From G965202915 sp965205955 (GTDB lineage: Bacteria; Pseudomonadota; Gammaproteobacteria; Eutrophobiales; Eutrophobiaceae): a stretch of 64,000 nt of DNA. Positions within the stretch are counted from its first letter, which is position 1, and each line of letters opens with the position of its first letter. Made by a program: the position numbers and the translations under genes. The stretch spans positions 992,001 to 1,056,000 of the forward strand of contig OZ242192.1 in NCBI GenBank assembly GCA_965205955.1. Reading direction: 5' to 3'. Under the pieces are notes generated by a model. That model ran no database searches, had not been told where the DNA came from, and saw nothing but the letters and a program-made list of their open reading frames with translations. This document shows, piece after piece, positions 24,954 to 34,524 of this stretch.

Positions 24954-26030
24954 TCAATGGGCCGCCAGGGCATCGGCTTGGTATTCGCTGATCAGCGGTT
25001 CAATCACTAAATCGAGATTGCCCAGCAGTATTTCTTCGAGGCGGTAAAGTGTCAGGTTGATGCGATGATCGGTGACCCTGCCCTGCGGGAAGTTATAGGT
25101 GCGTATGCGTTCGGAGCGGTCGCCGCTTCCTATAAGAATGCGGCGATTTTCGGCCCGTGCGGATTGTTGTTTTTCTTGTTCGGCACTCAATAGTTTGGCT
25201 TGCAGCAATGACATCGCCCGCGCCTTGTTTTTATGCTGCGAGCGTTCATCCTGGCATTCCGCCACTGTGCCGCTGGGCAAATGAGTGATGCGAATGGCCG
25301 AATCTGTTTTGTTTACGTGTTGACCGCCGGCGCCGGATGCGCGATAGGTATCGACACGCAGGTCGGCGCTGTTGATTTCAATTTCATCCACTTTGGCTAC
25401 TTCGGGCAATACCGCCACCGTGCATGCCGATGTGTGAATGCGTCCCTGTGACTCGGTTTCGGGGATGCGCTGAACACGATGGGCGCCGGATTCGAATTTC
25501 AGTTTTGAATAGACGCCGTTGCCGATGATTCGCATGATGGCTTCTTTGTAGCCGTCCAGACTGCTTTCGGCGGTGCTGATGTGCTCGATTTTCCAGTTTT
25601 TGCTTTCGGCGTAGCGGCTGTACATGCGCATCAGGTCGCCGGAAAATAATGCCGCTTCTTCCCCTCCTGTTCCTGCGCGGATCTCCAGAAATATATTATT
25701 GCCGTCGGCAGGATCCTTCGGCAGCAATAACTTTTGCAGTTGTTGCTCCAGCGCCAGGCGTTTTCCTTCCGCCTGTTTAAATTCATCCGCCGCCATTGCC
25801 CGCATTTCCTTGTCGTTTTCTTTCTGTATTTCCCTGGCTGCCTCGATGTCATTCAGGTTCTCCCGGTAGCGGTCGAAGCAATCTGCCACGGGCGCCATCT
25901 CGGCATATTCGCGGGATAGCTCGCGAAAGCGATTTTGGTCGTTGATCACGACCGGATCGGATAACAGGGCAAAGATCTCTTCCCGGCGCTCGATCAGTTT
26001 TTCCAGTTTATTCTGTATGGAAGGCTTCAT
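24954..26030 (-). CDS. prfA: Peptide chain release factor 1
   Basis: The 358-residue factor ends translation at UAA and UAG. The catalytic tripeptide is in 'GAGGQHVNKTDSAIRI' and the stop-recognising PxT-type loop region lies just before it ('MRIIGNGVYSKLKFESGAHR'). ATG 26030 ('MKPSIQNKLEKL') is the standard start; two upstream in-frame codons are ignored. It lies between hemA and prmC, the common hemA-prfA-prmC order of gammaproteobacteria. Confidence 0.96.
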   Translation of the reverse strand: MKPSIQNKLEKLIERREEIFALLSDPVVINDQNRFRELSREYAEMAPVADCFDRYRENLNDIEAAREIQKENDKEMRAMAADEFKQAEGKRLALEQQLQKLLLPKDPADGNNIFLEIRAGTGGEEAALFSGDLMRMYSRYAESKNWKIEHISTAESSLDGYKEAIMRIIGNGVYSKLKFESGAHRVQRIPETESQGRIHTSACTVAVLPEVAKVDEIEINSADLRVDTYRASGAGGQHVNKTDSAIRITHLPSGTVAECQDERSQHKNKARAMSLLQAKLLSAEQEKQQSARAENRRILIGSGDRSERIRTYNFPQGRVTDHRINLTLYRLEEILLGNLDLVIEPLISEYQADALAAH

Positions 26031-26095
26031 GGCGGATGAAAAAAGCAATCAGTCAAAAATATCCGACGATTATTGCAGAGCGGCGTTTGACATGG

Positions 26096-27376
26096 CTACT
26101 TTTTTTTAGCCAATGGCGGTGGTTCTTTGTCCAGTCGGAATAGTTCGTGAACGGCGGAAAGAAGATCGTCTCTGCCGTCCGTGCTTGCGGTGCGCAGCTG
26201 TACGCTGGGGGTGTGCAGTATTTTTTTGGTGAGTATGCGGGCGGTTTTCTGTACTACTTTTTCCGGATCGGCGCCTTGCCGCAATTGCTGCTGTGCGCTT
26301 TCAATAACTTGTTGCTGAATTTTTTCCGCCTGTTCTCTCAAGGCGCATATAGTTGTGACGGCGTTGAGCGATTGCAGCCAGTTCATAAAACTATCGGCCT
26401 GGGTGCCGATGATCTCTTCCGCCTGTTCGGCCGCTTGTGTGCGCGAACGCAGGTTTTCCCGCACTATATTTTGCAAATCGTCTATGGTGTATAGATAGAT
26501 GTCGGGCAGGGCGCCGGCTGTGGATTCAATGTCTCTGGGCACGGCTATATCTACCATAAGCACCGGCCTGCGCTTGCGTTGTTTGATCGCGGCTTCAATG
26601 GTGTTTTTGGCCAGGACCGGCAAGCGGCTGGCGGTGGAGGAGATCACGATATCGGCGTCGGCAAGATGGTGGGGAATGTCATCCATCGGTATGGCATAGC
26701 CCGCATATTTGTTGGCCAGGCGCTGTGCGCGTTCAACGGTACGGTTGGCAACGATCATCCGATGCAGGCCGTTTTCATGCAGATGTCTGGCAGTCAGTTC
26801 GATGGTTTCGCCGGCGCCGATCAATAGTACGGTTTGTTTGCCCAAGTCGCCGAAAATTTGCTTTGACAGGCGCACCGCCGCAAATGCGACAGATACCGGA
26901 TGCCTGCTTATTTCGGTATTGCTGCGGATATCCTTGGCAACGTGAAAGGAGTGTTGAAATAACCGGCTTAGTAATTGACCGACACTGTCGGCGGTTACCG
27001 CAGAGTAATAGGCCTGTTTCAGTTGTCCCAGTATCTGGGTTTCACCGAGTACCATTGAATCGAGACCGCTGGCGACTCTGAGCAGGTGCCGAACTGCGCT
27101 GATATCGGGGTAGCGGTAGATGTGGGGCCCAAGGCGGCGCTCGGCAACATTGTGATAATTATAAAACCAGTTATCGGGGGCGGTGTTTTCAGCAGGATCC
27201 AACGCGCAGTAGATCTCGGTGCGATTGCAGGTGGAAACAATGACTGCCTCGTCAATTCCCGGTTGTTGACTGATGTTGTGCAAGGCATCATCCAATCTGC
27301 TTCCGGCAAAAGCAACTTGTTCCCGAATTTCAACGGGAGCGGTAGCATGGTTTATCCCGAATGCAAATAGGCTCAT
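26096..27376 (-). CDS. hemA: Glutamyl-tRNA reductase
   Basis: The 426-residue enzyme makes glutamate-1-semialdehyde from Glu-tRNA, the first committed step of heme synthesis. The active cysteine is in 'VIVSTCNRTEIYCAL' near residue 50. NADPH binding is shown by 'VLLIGAGETIELTARHL', and a C-terminal dimerisation helix closes the protein. ATG 27376 gives 'MSLFAFGINHATAP', typical of HemA. It is divergent from the TPR lipoprotein gene, with a 209-base region between holding both promoters. Confidence 0.95.
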   Translation of the reverse strand: MSLFAFGINHATAPVEIREQVAFAGSRLDDALHNISQQPGIDEAVIVSTCNRTEIYCALDPAENTAPDNWFYNYHNVAERRLGPHIYRYPDISAVRHLLRVASGLDSMVLGETQILGQLKQAYYSAVTADSVGQLLSRLFQHSFHVAKDIRSNTEISRHPVSVAFAAVRLSKQIFGDLGKQTVLLIGAGETIELTARHLHENGLHRMIVANRTVERAQRLANKYAGYAIPMDDIPHHLADADIVISSTASRLPVLAKNTIEAAIKQRKRRPVLMVDIAVPRDIESTAGALPDIYLYTIDDLQNIVRENLRSRTQAAEQAEEIIGTQADSFMNWLQSLNAVTTICALREQAEKIQQQVIESAQQQLRQGADPEKVVQKTARILTKKILHTPSVQLRTASTDGRDDLLSAVHELFRLDKEPPPLAKKK

Positions 27377-27585
27377 CGATTTGCATGGATCGCGCAATAC
27401 ATATGAAAATTTTGTGTCAAAGCAGGTTGAATTACAATAGAAAAATGGAGGGCGGAGCAGTTCTTGCCCGATATGTTTGACGGATTCGGTATTTTCCGTT
27501 AAAACCGCAAATGTATATAATATGGGATAAACATGTTATTTTCAGAGTCCATATATAATAGTGAATCTATTACAGGGTAGGAAAA

Positions 27586-29340
27586 ATGCCGCACCTCCAA
27601 TTGCAAGCGCTACGACGTAAAAAAACCGGTCTGTTATTTTTGGTGTTGTTGGGTTGTGGATGCACAACGGTATCCTCCAGCCAGGGAACCGCTTATACCG
27701 GGCCGCCGGCGCCTCTTGCTGATACGGGGCATGTCGGCACACCTGCTGCAAAAGATGGACTGACGCAGGATATCCTCTATCAATTGTTGGTTGCCGAGTT
27801 TGCCGGGCAGAGGGATATGCTGGATGTTTCGGTTAAAAATTATTTGGATTTGGCCAGGAAAACCCGTGATCTGAAAATCACCGAGCGGGCAACCCGGATT
27901 GCGGTATTTGCCCGTGACAGCCTGGCGGCGACAGAGGCTGCTTCGTTATGGGTTGAATTGCGCCCGAATGCCGCCGATCCCTATCAGGTTCTGGCGATAA
28001 TGTCGATTAGAGCCGGCAATGTGGAAGAGTCTCTGCAACATCTGGAAGCGATTATGCGGATGGCCGATGGGAGCCCGGATCAGAAACTTTGGATGATCGC
28101 CAATTTTCTCGGTCGCGAGCAGGACCAAGCCGTTGTTATTATGGAAGTGATGGATCGATTGATGCGGAACTATATGGATGATGCGGATGCTGTTTTTTCG
28201 TATGCCCAGATCGCGGCCCGCCTGGGGGAAATGGAACGAGCCAGACAATTATTCGAGCATTTGCTGGAGCTGGAACCGGATAATGATGATGCCGCTATGA
28301 ATTATATTGCTTTGTTGCAGCGGCAGGACCGGTCTTCCGAAGCCGTCATCTGGATAGAGGGCGTGCTGGATAAAAAACAGGATAACTTCACCCTGCAACA
28401 TGCTTATGCGCGCTTGCTGACTGATCTACAGCGTTTTGACGAGGCAAGAAGGCAATTCGAAATTCTCTCGATACAGGCCCCGAATAATCCCGATATTCTG
28501 TATGCGCTGGGTTTGCTGTATTTGCAGGTTGACCGGCTCGATCAGGCCAAGACGTATTTTCTGCGGCTGACCAATGGAAAGAAAAAGGTGAATGACGCGA
28601 ATTATTATCTGGGGCGGATCACTGAAAAAAAGAATAATCTGGAGCGGGCGATTCACTGGTATGAGGGTGTGCATGGCGGCGAAAATTATTTCGATGCTCG
28701 AATTCGTATGAGTTTAATCCTCGCGCAACAGGATGATATTGACGCCGCCCTGGAAAATATCCGGAGTATGCAGGCGCGGAGTTTTGACGATAGATTGCTT
28801 TTAATCCAGGCCGAAGCGGAAGTCCTCACTGAAGCTGAGCGTTATGAAGAAGCCTTGGATGTTTTCAATACGGCCATAATCGAAAAAACACATCCGGATT
28901 TGCTGTATTCAAGGGCGATGCTGGCTGAAAAAATGGACCGGCTCGATATTCTGGAGCAAGACCTGAATGCAATCCTGGAAGATGAACCGGATAATGTGCA
29001 AGCGTTGAATGCCCTCGGTTATACTCTGGCGAATAAAACGGATCGCTACGGCGAGGCCCATGAGCTGGTAAGGAAGGCTTTGGAGTTAAGCCCGGATAAT
29101 TTTTATATTCTCGATAGTATGGGCTGGGTGCTTTATCGTCTGGGACGCCTGGCCGAGGCTGTGGTTCATCTGCGCAAGGCGCTTGAATTGCGTCATGATC
29201 CGGAGATTGCCGCGCATCTGGGGGAAGTGCTCTGGGTTATGGGCGACAGGCAGGCGGCAAAACAAATCTGGGAGACTGCACTGCAAGATACTCCGGAACA
29301 CAATTATTTACTGGAAGTAATGCAACGGTTTGATCCGTGA
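27586..29340 (+). CDS. TPR-repeat lipoprotein upstream of lolB
   Basis: This 584-residue protein begins with a basic stretch and a lipoprotein-like signal 'LLFLVLLGCGC', so it is probably anchored to a membrane. The rest is an array of TPR-type helical pairs, for example 'FSYAQIAARLGEMERARQLF', 'PDILYALGLLYLQVDRLDQA' and 'VQALNALGYTLANKTDRYGE' in the second half. TPR proteins scaffold complexes; the exact partner is unknown. Its stop overlaps the GTG start of lolB, so it is in the lolB-ispE operon. A TPR gene in front of lolB is common in gammaproteobacteria. Confidence 0.85.
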   Translation: MPHLQLQALRRKKTGLLFLVLLGCGCTTVSSSQGTAYTGPPAPLADTGHVGTPAAKDGLTQDILYQLLVAEFAGQRDMLDVSVKNYLDLARKTRDLKITERATRIAVFARDSLAATEAASLWVELRPNAADPYQVLAIMSIRAGNVEESLQHLEAIMRMADGSPDQKLWMIANFLGREQDQAVVIMEVMDRLMRNYMDDADAVFSYAQIAARLGEMERARQLFEHLLELEPDNDDAAMNYIALLQRQDRSSEAVIWIEGVLDKKQDNFTLQHAYARLLTDLQRFDEARRQFEILSIQAPNNPDILYALGLLYLQVDRLDQAKTYFLRLTNGKKKVNDANYYLGRITEKKNNLERAIHWYEGVHGGENYFDARIRMSLILAQQDDIDAALENIRSMQARSFDDRLLLIQAEAEVLTEAERYEEALDVFNTAIIEKTHPDLLYSRAMLAEKMDRLDILEQDLNAILEDEPDNVQALNALGYTLANKTDRYGEAHELVRKALELSPDNFYILDSMGWVLYRLGRLAEAVVHLRKALELRHDPEIAAHLGEVLWVMGDRQAAKQIWETALQDTPEHNYLLEVMQRFDP

Positions 29341-29927
29341 AATTTCGCTTACTGTTATTGGCGGCATATATAGCGCTGTCAAGCGGGTGTGCAGAAATCC
29401 CGCGCCTGGAAGCCGCGCATAAACAGCAAACATGGGAGTCGCGTCTCGATGAAATCGGCCGGCTTGGCGTCTGGGAAATCAGAGGACGGGTTTCGGTTGT
29501 TGCCGAAAAGGAAAACTGGATTGCGACCATGCATTGGCATCAGGTTGATGATGCCTATCAAATTACGTTGATTGCGCCGTTTGGCCGGGGAACTTGTGAG
29601 ATCAGTGGAAATACCCGCAGCGGGTTGATCGAAACCACCGGGAATAAGGCGTGTACAGCCGATAGACTGGAGGAATGGTTATTCGGCCCGCATGAGTTGC
29701 GGCCGGAGGCATTGACCTACTGGATAAAGGGGATCCCGTCTCCGAAGGCGCCGGTAAATGAATTACTCCTTACCGACAGTGAATTGCTGTCGTCTATGGA
29801 GCAGCATGGTTTTCGCGTCAGGGTTGTGCGTTATCAGGTTGTCGGTGATACCCTGCTTCCGGGAAAGATTTTTATCGGCAACGATGCGGTAACATTGAAG
29901 ATGGTGATCCGGAACTGGAAAATATGA
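29337..29927 (+). CDS. lolB: Outer-membrane lipoprotein receptor LolB
   Basis: The 196-residue LolB inserts lipoproteins into the outer membrane after receiving them from LolA. A lipobox 'ALSSGC' places the acylated cysteine near residue 18. The mature part has family segments 'GRLGVWEIRGRVSVVAEKEN', 'GRGTCEISGN' and 'LRPEALTYWIKGIPSPKAP'. The start is a GTG overlapping the preceding stop. The gene overlaps ispE by four bases. Confidence 0.93.
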   Translation: MKFRLLLLAAYIALSSGCAEIPRLEAAHKQQTWESRLDEIGRLGVWEIRGRVSVVAEKENWIATMHWHQVDDAYQITLIAPFGRGTCEISGNTRSGLIETTGNKACTADRLEEWLFGPHELRPEALTYWIKGIPSPKAPVNELLLTDSELLSSMEQHGFRVRVVRYQVVGDTLLPGKIFIGNDAVTLKMVIRNWKI

Positions 29928-30763
29928 GTGCGGCCGGGAAGGAGTGGCTTGCCCCCGCGAAACTCAATCTTTTCCTTCATATTACCGGACGCAGGCCGGA
30001 TGGCTACCATACATTGCAGACGGTTTTCCAGTTCGTCGATCTGGCGGACAAGCTCGAATTTGCCGTTACCGATAATGCTGATATATTGAGAGCTTCGGCG
30101 CTTCCGGGTGTGCCCGGTCAGCGGGACCTGGCACTAAGAGCGGCAGAAAAACTGCAACAGCTCAGTGGTTGTAAATCCGGGGCAAGGATACGTGTTCAAA
30201 AGATCATACCGGTTGGCGGCGGATTAGGCGGAGGCAGTTCCGATGCCGCTACAACACTGGTTGCGCTGAATCGGCTCTGGGAGCTGCGGATGACGACGGT
30301 CGAGTTGGCAAGCATCGGCCGCGAACTGGGTGCGGATGTGCCGGTATTTGTTAAAGGTGAAGCCTCCTGGGCGGAAGGGGCTGGTGAGCAACTGACGCGC
30401 ATTGATATACCGGAGCCCTGTTATTTGATTATTTATCCCGGATGCCGGGTAATGACCAGTACTGTTTTTAATACGGATGATTTGACACGCAACACATCTC
30501 CAATCACAATGTGCGACTTCCGCAACGGTGTCGGCGTAAATGATTGTGAAGCGGTGGTCAGGAAAAAATATCCCGCGGTCGGTGAAGCTCTGGATTGGCT
30601 GAATCAGTTCGCCGACGCGAAATTGACCGGAACCGGATCTTGTGTATTCGCGGAATTTTCCGGGCATCTGCAGGCCGTCAGAGTTTATGAGCAATTACCC
30701 GCATCCTGGAAGGGCTTCGTCACGCGAGGCAGAAATTGTTCACCGTTGTTCGGTGCGCTATAG
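29924..30763 (+). CDS. ispE: 4-diphosphocytidyl-2-C-methyl-D-erythritol kinase
   Basis: The 279-residue GHMP kinase phosphorylates CDP-methylerythritol in the MEP isoprenoid pathway. The N-terminus 'APAKLNLFLHITGRRPDGYH' and the ATP loop 'PVGGGLGGGSSDAATTL' are clear, and the C-terminal motif 'KLTGTGSCVFAEF' completes the family set. It follows lolB with an overlapping ATGA and precedes tRNA-Gln and prs, the classical lolB-ispE-tRNA-prs order. Confidence 0.95.
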   Translation: MSAAGKEWLAPAKLNLFLHITGRRPDGYHTLQTVFQFVDLADKLEFAVTDNADILRASALPGVPGQRDLALRAAEKLQQLSGCKSGARIRVQKIIPVGGGLGGGSSDAATTLVALNRLWELRMTTVELASIGRELGADVPVFVKGEASWAEGAGEQLTRIDIPEPCYLIIYPGCRVMTSTVFNTDDLTRNTSPITMCDFRNGVGVNDCEAVVRKKYPAVGEALDWLNQFADAKLTGTGSCVFAEFSGHLQAVRVYEQLPASWKGFVTRGRNCSPLFGAL

Positions 30764-30804
30764 CGGTTCCCATGGATACTGCCGGGATAAGGGTGATAGA
30801 AATT

Positions 30805-30880
30805 TGGGGTGTAGCCAAGTGGTTAAGGCACCGGGTTTTGATCCCGGGATTCCTAGGTTCGAGTCCTAGCACCCCAGCCA
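30805..30880 (+). tRNA. tRNA-Gln(TTG)
   Basis: A 76-base cloverleaf with acceptor arms TGGGGTG and CACCCCA, an anticodon arm CCGGG-TTTTGAT-CCCGG that gives anticodon TTG, a T arm CTAGG-TTCGAGT-CCTAG, and an encoded terminal CCA. It sits between ispE and prs, where gammaproteobacteria often have a glutamine tRNA. Confidence 0.95.
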
Positions 30881-30920
30881 TTAGCGTCTTCATTTCGGAC
30901 GAGCAAACAGGGAGGCATCC

Positions 30921-31874
30921 ATGTCATTAGCTAATATGATGGTATTTGCTGGCAATTCCAATCCAAGGTTAGCCTTGGATACGGCAGGCTATTTGGGTTT
31001 TTCGTTGGGGAAGGCAACGGTAGGCCGTTTCAGCGACGGTGAGGTCATGGTCGAAATTACCGAGAATGTCAGAGGCCGGGACGTTTACCTGATCCAGTCG
31101 GTATGCGCCCCGACAAATGATAACCTGATTGAACTGGTTGTGTTGGCGGACGCACTGCACCGGGCTTCGGTGGGACGCTTGACGGCGGTAATTCCTTATT
31201 TAGGCTATGCGCGCCAGGATCGGCGGCCTCGTTCTGCCCGTGTGCCCATTACCGCCAAGTTGGTGGCGGATATTATTGCCACCGCCAGCATCGATCGTGT
31301 CTTGACGGTAGATCTGCATGCGGATCAGGTCCAGGGTTTCTTCGATATACCGCTGGATAATGTGTACGCCTCGCCGGTATTGTTGGGCGATTTATGGAAG
31401 CATGAGTATCCGAATTTAATGGTGGTTTCACCGGATGTCGGCGGCGTTGTTCGTGCACGGGCACTGGCTAAACGGCTGGATGACACCGATCTGGCGATCA
31501 TAGACAAGCGCCGTCCAAACCTGAACGAATCCGAGGTAATGAATGTCATTGGGGATGTAGATGGACGTACTTGTGTGATCATCGATGATTTGGTGGATAC
31601 TGCCGGAACATTGTGCAATGCAGCCAAGGTTTTGAAGAAATGTGGCTCGACCAAGGTGGTCGCGTATTGCACCCATGCGGTGCTGTCCGGCAATGCGGTT
31701 AAAAATATTTCTAATTCCGTACTTGATGAACTTGTGGTAACCGATACAATTCCCCTCTATTCCGAGGCGGCAACTTGCGCTAAAATTCGTCAATTGAGTG
31801 TTGCCGCAATGCTGGCGGAAAGCATACGCCGTATTACCGAAGGCGAGTCTCTGAGCTCCATGTTTCTGGATTAG
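30921..31874 (+). CDS. prs: Ribose-phosphate pyrophosphokinase
   Basis: The 317-residue enzyme makes PRPP from ribose 5-phosphate and ATP for nucleotide, histidine and NAD synthesis. 'GRFSDGEVMVEITENVRG' carries the flexible-loop region, 'DLHADQVQGFF' a metal and substrate site, and 'CVIIDDLVDTAGTLCNAAKV' the PRPP-binding loop. ATG 30921 follows GGGAGGC. Product length equals that of other class I enzymes. rplY follows about 70 bases later. Confidence 0.97.
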   Translation: MSLANMMVFAGNSNPRLALDTAGYLGFSLGKATVGRFSDGEVMVEITENVRGRDVYLIQSVCAPTNDNLIELVVLADALHRASVGRLTAVIPYLGYARQDRRPRSARVPITAKLVADIIATASIDRVLTVDLHADQVQGFFDIPLDNVYASPVLLGDLWKHEYPNLMVVSPDVGGVVRARALAKRLDDTDLAIIDKRRPNLNESEVMNVIGDVDGRTCVIIDDLVDTAGTLCNAAKVLKKCGSTKVVAYCTHAVLSGNAVKNISNSVLDELVVTDTIPLYSEAATCAKIRQLSVAAMLAESIRRITEGESLSSMFLD

Positions 31875-31944
31875 CGCCTCATCTTTTTTTATATCCGGTT
31901 ATAATGGAAATGCGGACCTAAATTTTTAGTCGGGAGTTATTACT

Positions 31945-32619
31945 ATGATGTTACAATTTGAACTGAATGCCGAGTTGCGGCAGGACACAGGCAGGAGCGC
32001 CTGCCGCCGCTTGCAACGCGCCGGCAGATTACCCGGAATCGTTTACGGGTTTGATAAAGATGCCGTGCCGATCACCATGAGCCACAACGAGGTGATGCAC
32101 CAATTGGAGCATGAGACATTTTTTTCTCATATTCTGACGCTGAAAATCGGCACGAAAAAGGAAAGCGTCGTATTGAAGGATTTGCAGCGGCATCCCTTTA
32201 AACCGCTGCTGTTGCATATTGATTTGCAACGTATCAATGAGAATGAAAAGCTTACCATGCGCGTGCCGCTGCACTACATCAATCAAGACAAGTGCATCGG
32301 GGTGAAATCGGGCGGCGGTGTCATCAGCCATATCATGACGGAAGTCGAGGTGAGCTGTCTGCCGGGGGATTTGCCCGAATATATTGAAGTGGATATGCAG
32401 TCTGTTGAATTGGGATCCACGATTCATCTTGGGGATATTCAATTGCCTGAAAACGTGGATAATTACAACCTGTTGCATGGCGGCGACCCATCGCGTCCGG
32501 TGGCGACCGTCCAGCTCCCCAGGGTTCAGGTGGAGGAGGAGGAGGCGGAAGCAGAGGAGGAAGCCGTTGTCGCTACGGATGCGGAAGCGCCCGATCAGGA
32601 ACAGGGCGGCGACGACTGA
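31945..32619 (+). CDS. rplY: Ribosomal protein bL25, long (CTC/TL5) form
   Basis: The 224-residue protein binds 5S rRNA in the large subunit. The N-terminal domain ('RQDTGRSACRRLQRAGRLPG') is the bL25 core, and an extra C-terminal domain makes it the general-stress/CTC form rather than the short E. coli type. The last 30 residues are very acidic ('EEEEAEAEEEAVVATDAEAP'). The ATG pair at the start permits either methionine. pth follows 18 bases behind. Confidence 0.93.
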   Translation: MMLQFELNAELRQDTGRSACRRLQRAGRLPGIVYGFDKDAVPITMSHNEVMHQLEHETFFSHILTLKIGTKKESVVLKDLQRHPFKPLLLHIDLQRINENEKLTMRVPLHYINQDKCIGVKSGGGVISHIMTEVEVSCLPGDLPEYIEVDMQSVELGSTIHLGDIQLPENVDNYNLLHGGDPSRPVATVQLPRVQVEEEEAEAEEEAVVATDAEAPDQEQGGDD

Positions 32620-32637
32620 TTTTATTGGCGGCCTGAT

Positions 32638-33237
32638 ATGCCCGGTGCGCTCAAGCTGATTGTAGGTTTGGGTAATCCGGGCCCGCAATACTCCGTAACG
32701 CGCCACAATGTCGGATTTTGGTATGTGGATGAATTGGCCTGCAGGCACTCATTGCGTTTTCTGTATGAAGAAAAATTCAATGCCGAGATATGTCGTATAA
32801 ATGCCGCCGGCGTTGATTGCCGGTTATGCAAGCCGCGAACTTTTATGAATGAAAGCGGGTTTTCAGTGCAGGCGCTGGCCGGTTTTTACAAGATTGAAAC
32901 AGATCGCATCCTGGTCGTCCATGATGAACTGGAACTGGATGCCGGGGTGGCAAGAATAAAAAAAGCCGGCGGGGATGGGGGGCATAACGGCCTGCGGCAT
33001 ATTATTCGGCAGTTGGGCAGCAATGAGTTTATTCGGCTGCGGATTGGCATCAGTCATCCGGGTTGCCGGGACCGGGTCACCTCTCATGTTTTAAGCCGGC
33101 CGGATGCCGAAGATGAAGATTTGATCAGGGCGTCGATCAATACGGCTATTTCCTATAGTTCCGAGATACTGGCGGGCGATATTGCAAAAGTAATGAATCA
33201 TCTCAATCGGAAGACCGCAAACGGCGCGCCCGGATAA
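32638..33237 (+). CDS. pth: Peptidyl-tRNA hydrolase
   Basis: The 199-residue enzyme releases tRNA from stalled peptides. The N-terminus 'LIVGLGNPGPQYSVTRHNVG' carries the catalytic histidine, and 'PRTFMNESGFSVQAL', 'VVHDELELDAGVARI' and 'GGDGGHNGLRHII' are the other family motifs. It lies between rplY and ychF, its usual neighbours. Start ATG 32638 is the first codon compatible with the family. Confidence 0.96.
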   Translation: MPGALKLIVGLGNPGPQYSVTRHNVGFWYVDELACRHSLRFLYEEKFNAEICRINAAGVDCRLCKPRTFMNESGFSVQALAGFYKIETDRILVVHDELELDAGVARIKKAGGDGGHNGLRHIIRQLGSNEFIRLRIGISHPGCRDRVTSHVLSRPDAEDEDLIRASINTAISYSSEILAGDIAKVMNHLNRKTANGAPG

Positions 33238-33257
33238 AGGGCGATGCACGCAAAATA

Positions 33258-34349
33258 ATGGAATGTAAATGCGGGATTGTCGGTTTGCCGAATGTCGGCA
33301 AGTCAACCTTATTCAATGCGTTGACCGGTTCGGCTATCGATGCGGAAAACTATCCCTTCTGTACCATAGATCCCAATATCGGTATTGTTGCCGTTCCTGA
33401 TCCCCGGCTGAGCCGGCTGGCGGAAATTGTTACTCCGGAGAAAGTTATTCCGGCGCATATGGAGTTCATCGATATTGCCGGGCTGGTGGAAGGGGCTTCC
33501 AAGGGTGAGGGCCTGGGCAATCAGTTTCTGGCGCATATTCGGGAAACCCACGCGATTGCGCAGGTGGTACGCTGTTTCGATGATGACAATATCGCACATG
33601 TTTCCTCTAAGATAGATCCGCTGGCCGATATTGACACCATTAATACCGAGTTGTGTCTTGCCGATCAGGAAACCGTGATAAAGGCGTTGCATAAAGCCGA
33701 GAAAAATTCAAAGAGCGGCGATAAAGATTCGGCGAAAAAACGGATTCTTTTTGAAAAAGCGCTTTCACATCTGGATCATGCCCGGCCGGTTCGTTCATTG
33801 TCGCTGAGCGATGATGAGCAGCGGCAGCTTTACGCGTTACATTTACTGACGGCAAAACCAACCCTGTATATCGCCAATGTTGCCGAAGAGGAGACTGCGG
33901 CAAATAAATGGTTGCAGGACTTGACCGCTCTTGCGGAACAGGAAAACACTCAGGTTGTCCCGGTATGCGCTTTCGCCGAAGCTGAAATAGCCCAGCTTGG
34001 TGAAGATGATAAAGCCGATTTTCTGGACGCATTGGGATTGGCGGAGCCGGGTCTGCACCGAATAATCAGAGCCGCCTATACCCTGCTGGGATTGCATACT
34101 TATTTTACCGCCGGCCCCAAGGAAGTGCGCGCCTGGACCATAAAGCAGGGTGATCTGGCGCCCAAGGCCGCCGCCGCAATTCATACTGATTTTGAGCGCG
34201 GTTTTATTCGGGCGGAAGTTACCGCATTTGACGATTATATTCAATATGGCGGTGGGCCGGGCGCCAAAGAGGTCGGCAAGTGCCGATCCGAAGGCAGGAA
34301 TTACGTTGTTAAAAACGGCGATGTCATCCTGTTCCGATTCAATGTTTAG
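33258..34349 (+). CDS. ychF: YchF/OLA1 ribosome-associated ATPase
   Basis: The 363-residue P-loop protein hydrolyses ATP in preference to GTP and associates with ribosomes. It has the G1 loop 'GLPNVGKST', switch region 'FIDIAGLVEGASKGEGLGNQ' and, in place of the NKxD of GTPases, 'IANVAEEETAAN', which explains the altered nucleotide preference. A TGS-like C-terminal domain is present ('RAWTIKQGDLAPKAA'). It follows pth after 20 bases, closing the block. Confidence 0.96.
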   Translation: MECKCGIVGLPNVGKSTLFNALTGSAIDAENYPFCTIDPNIGIVAVPDPRLSRLAEIVTPEKVIPAHMEFIDIAGLVEGASKGEGLGNQFLAHIRETHAIAQVVRCFDDDNIAHVSSKIDPLADIDTINTELCLADQETVIKALHKAEKNSKSGDKDSAKKRILFEKALSHLDHARPVRSLSLSDDEQRQLYALHLLTAKPTLYIANVAEEETAANKWLQDLTALAEQENTQVVPVCAFAEAEIAQLGEDDKADFLDALGLAEPGLHRIIRAAYTLLGLHTYFTAGPKEVRAWTIKQGDLAPKAAAAIHTDFERGFIRAEVTAFDDYIQYGGGPGAKEVGKCRSEGRNYVVKNGDVILFRFNV

Positions 34350-34524
34350 AATACACCAGGATTGTTATTGCCGGACCTCGGATATGCCCAGGCATATGCC
34401 TGCCCCGGCAGATATTCAACCAACAATGCAATCTATGCTATAGCGCCCCTGTCAAATCGATATACACTACTGGCGGATGTTTGCGCGCTTGATTTATAAT
34501 GCCTGCATGGGCGCCGGTAATGAG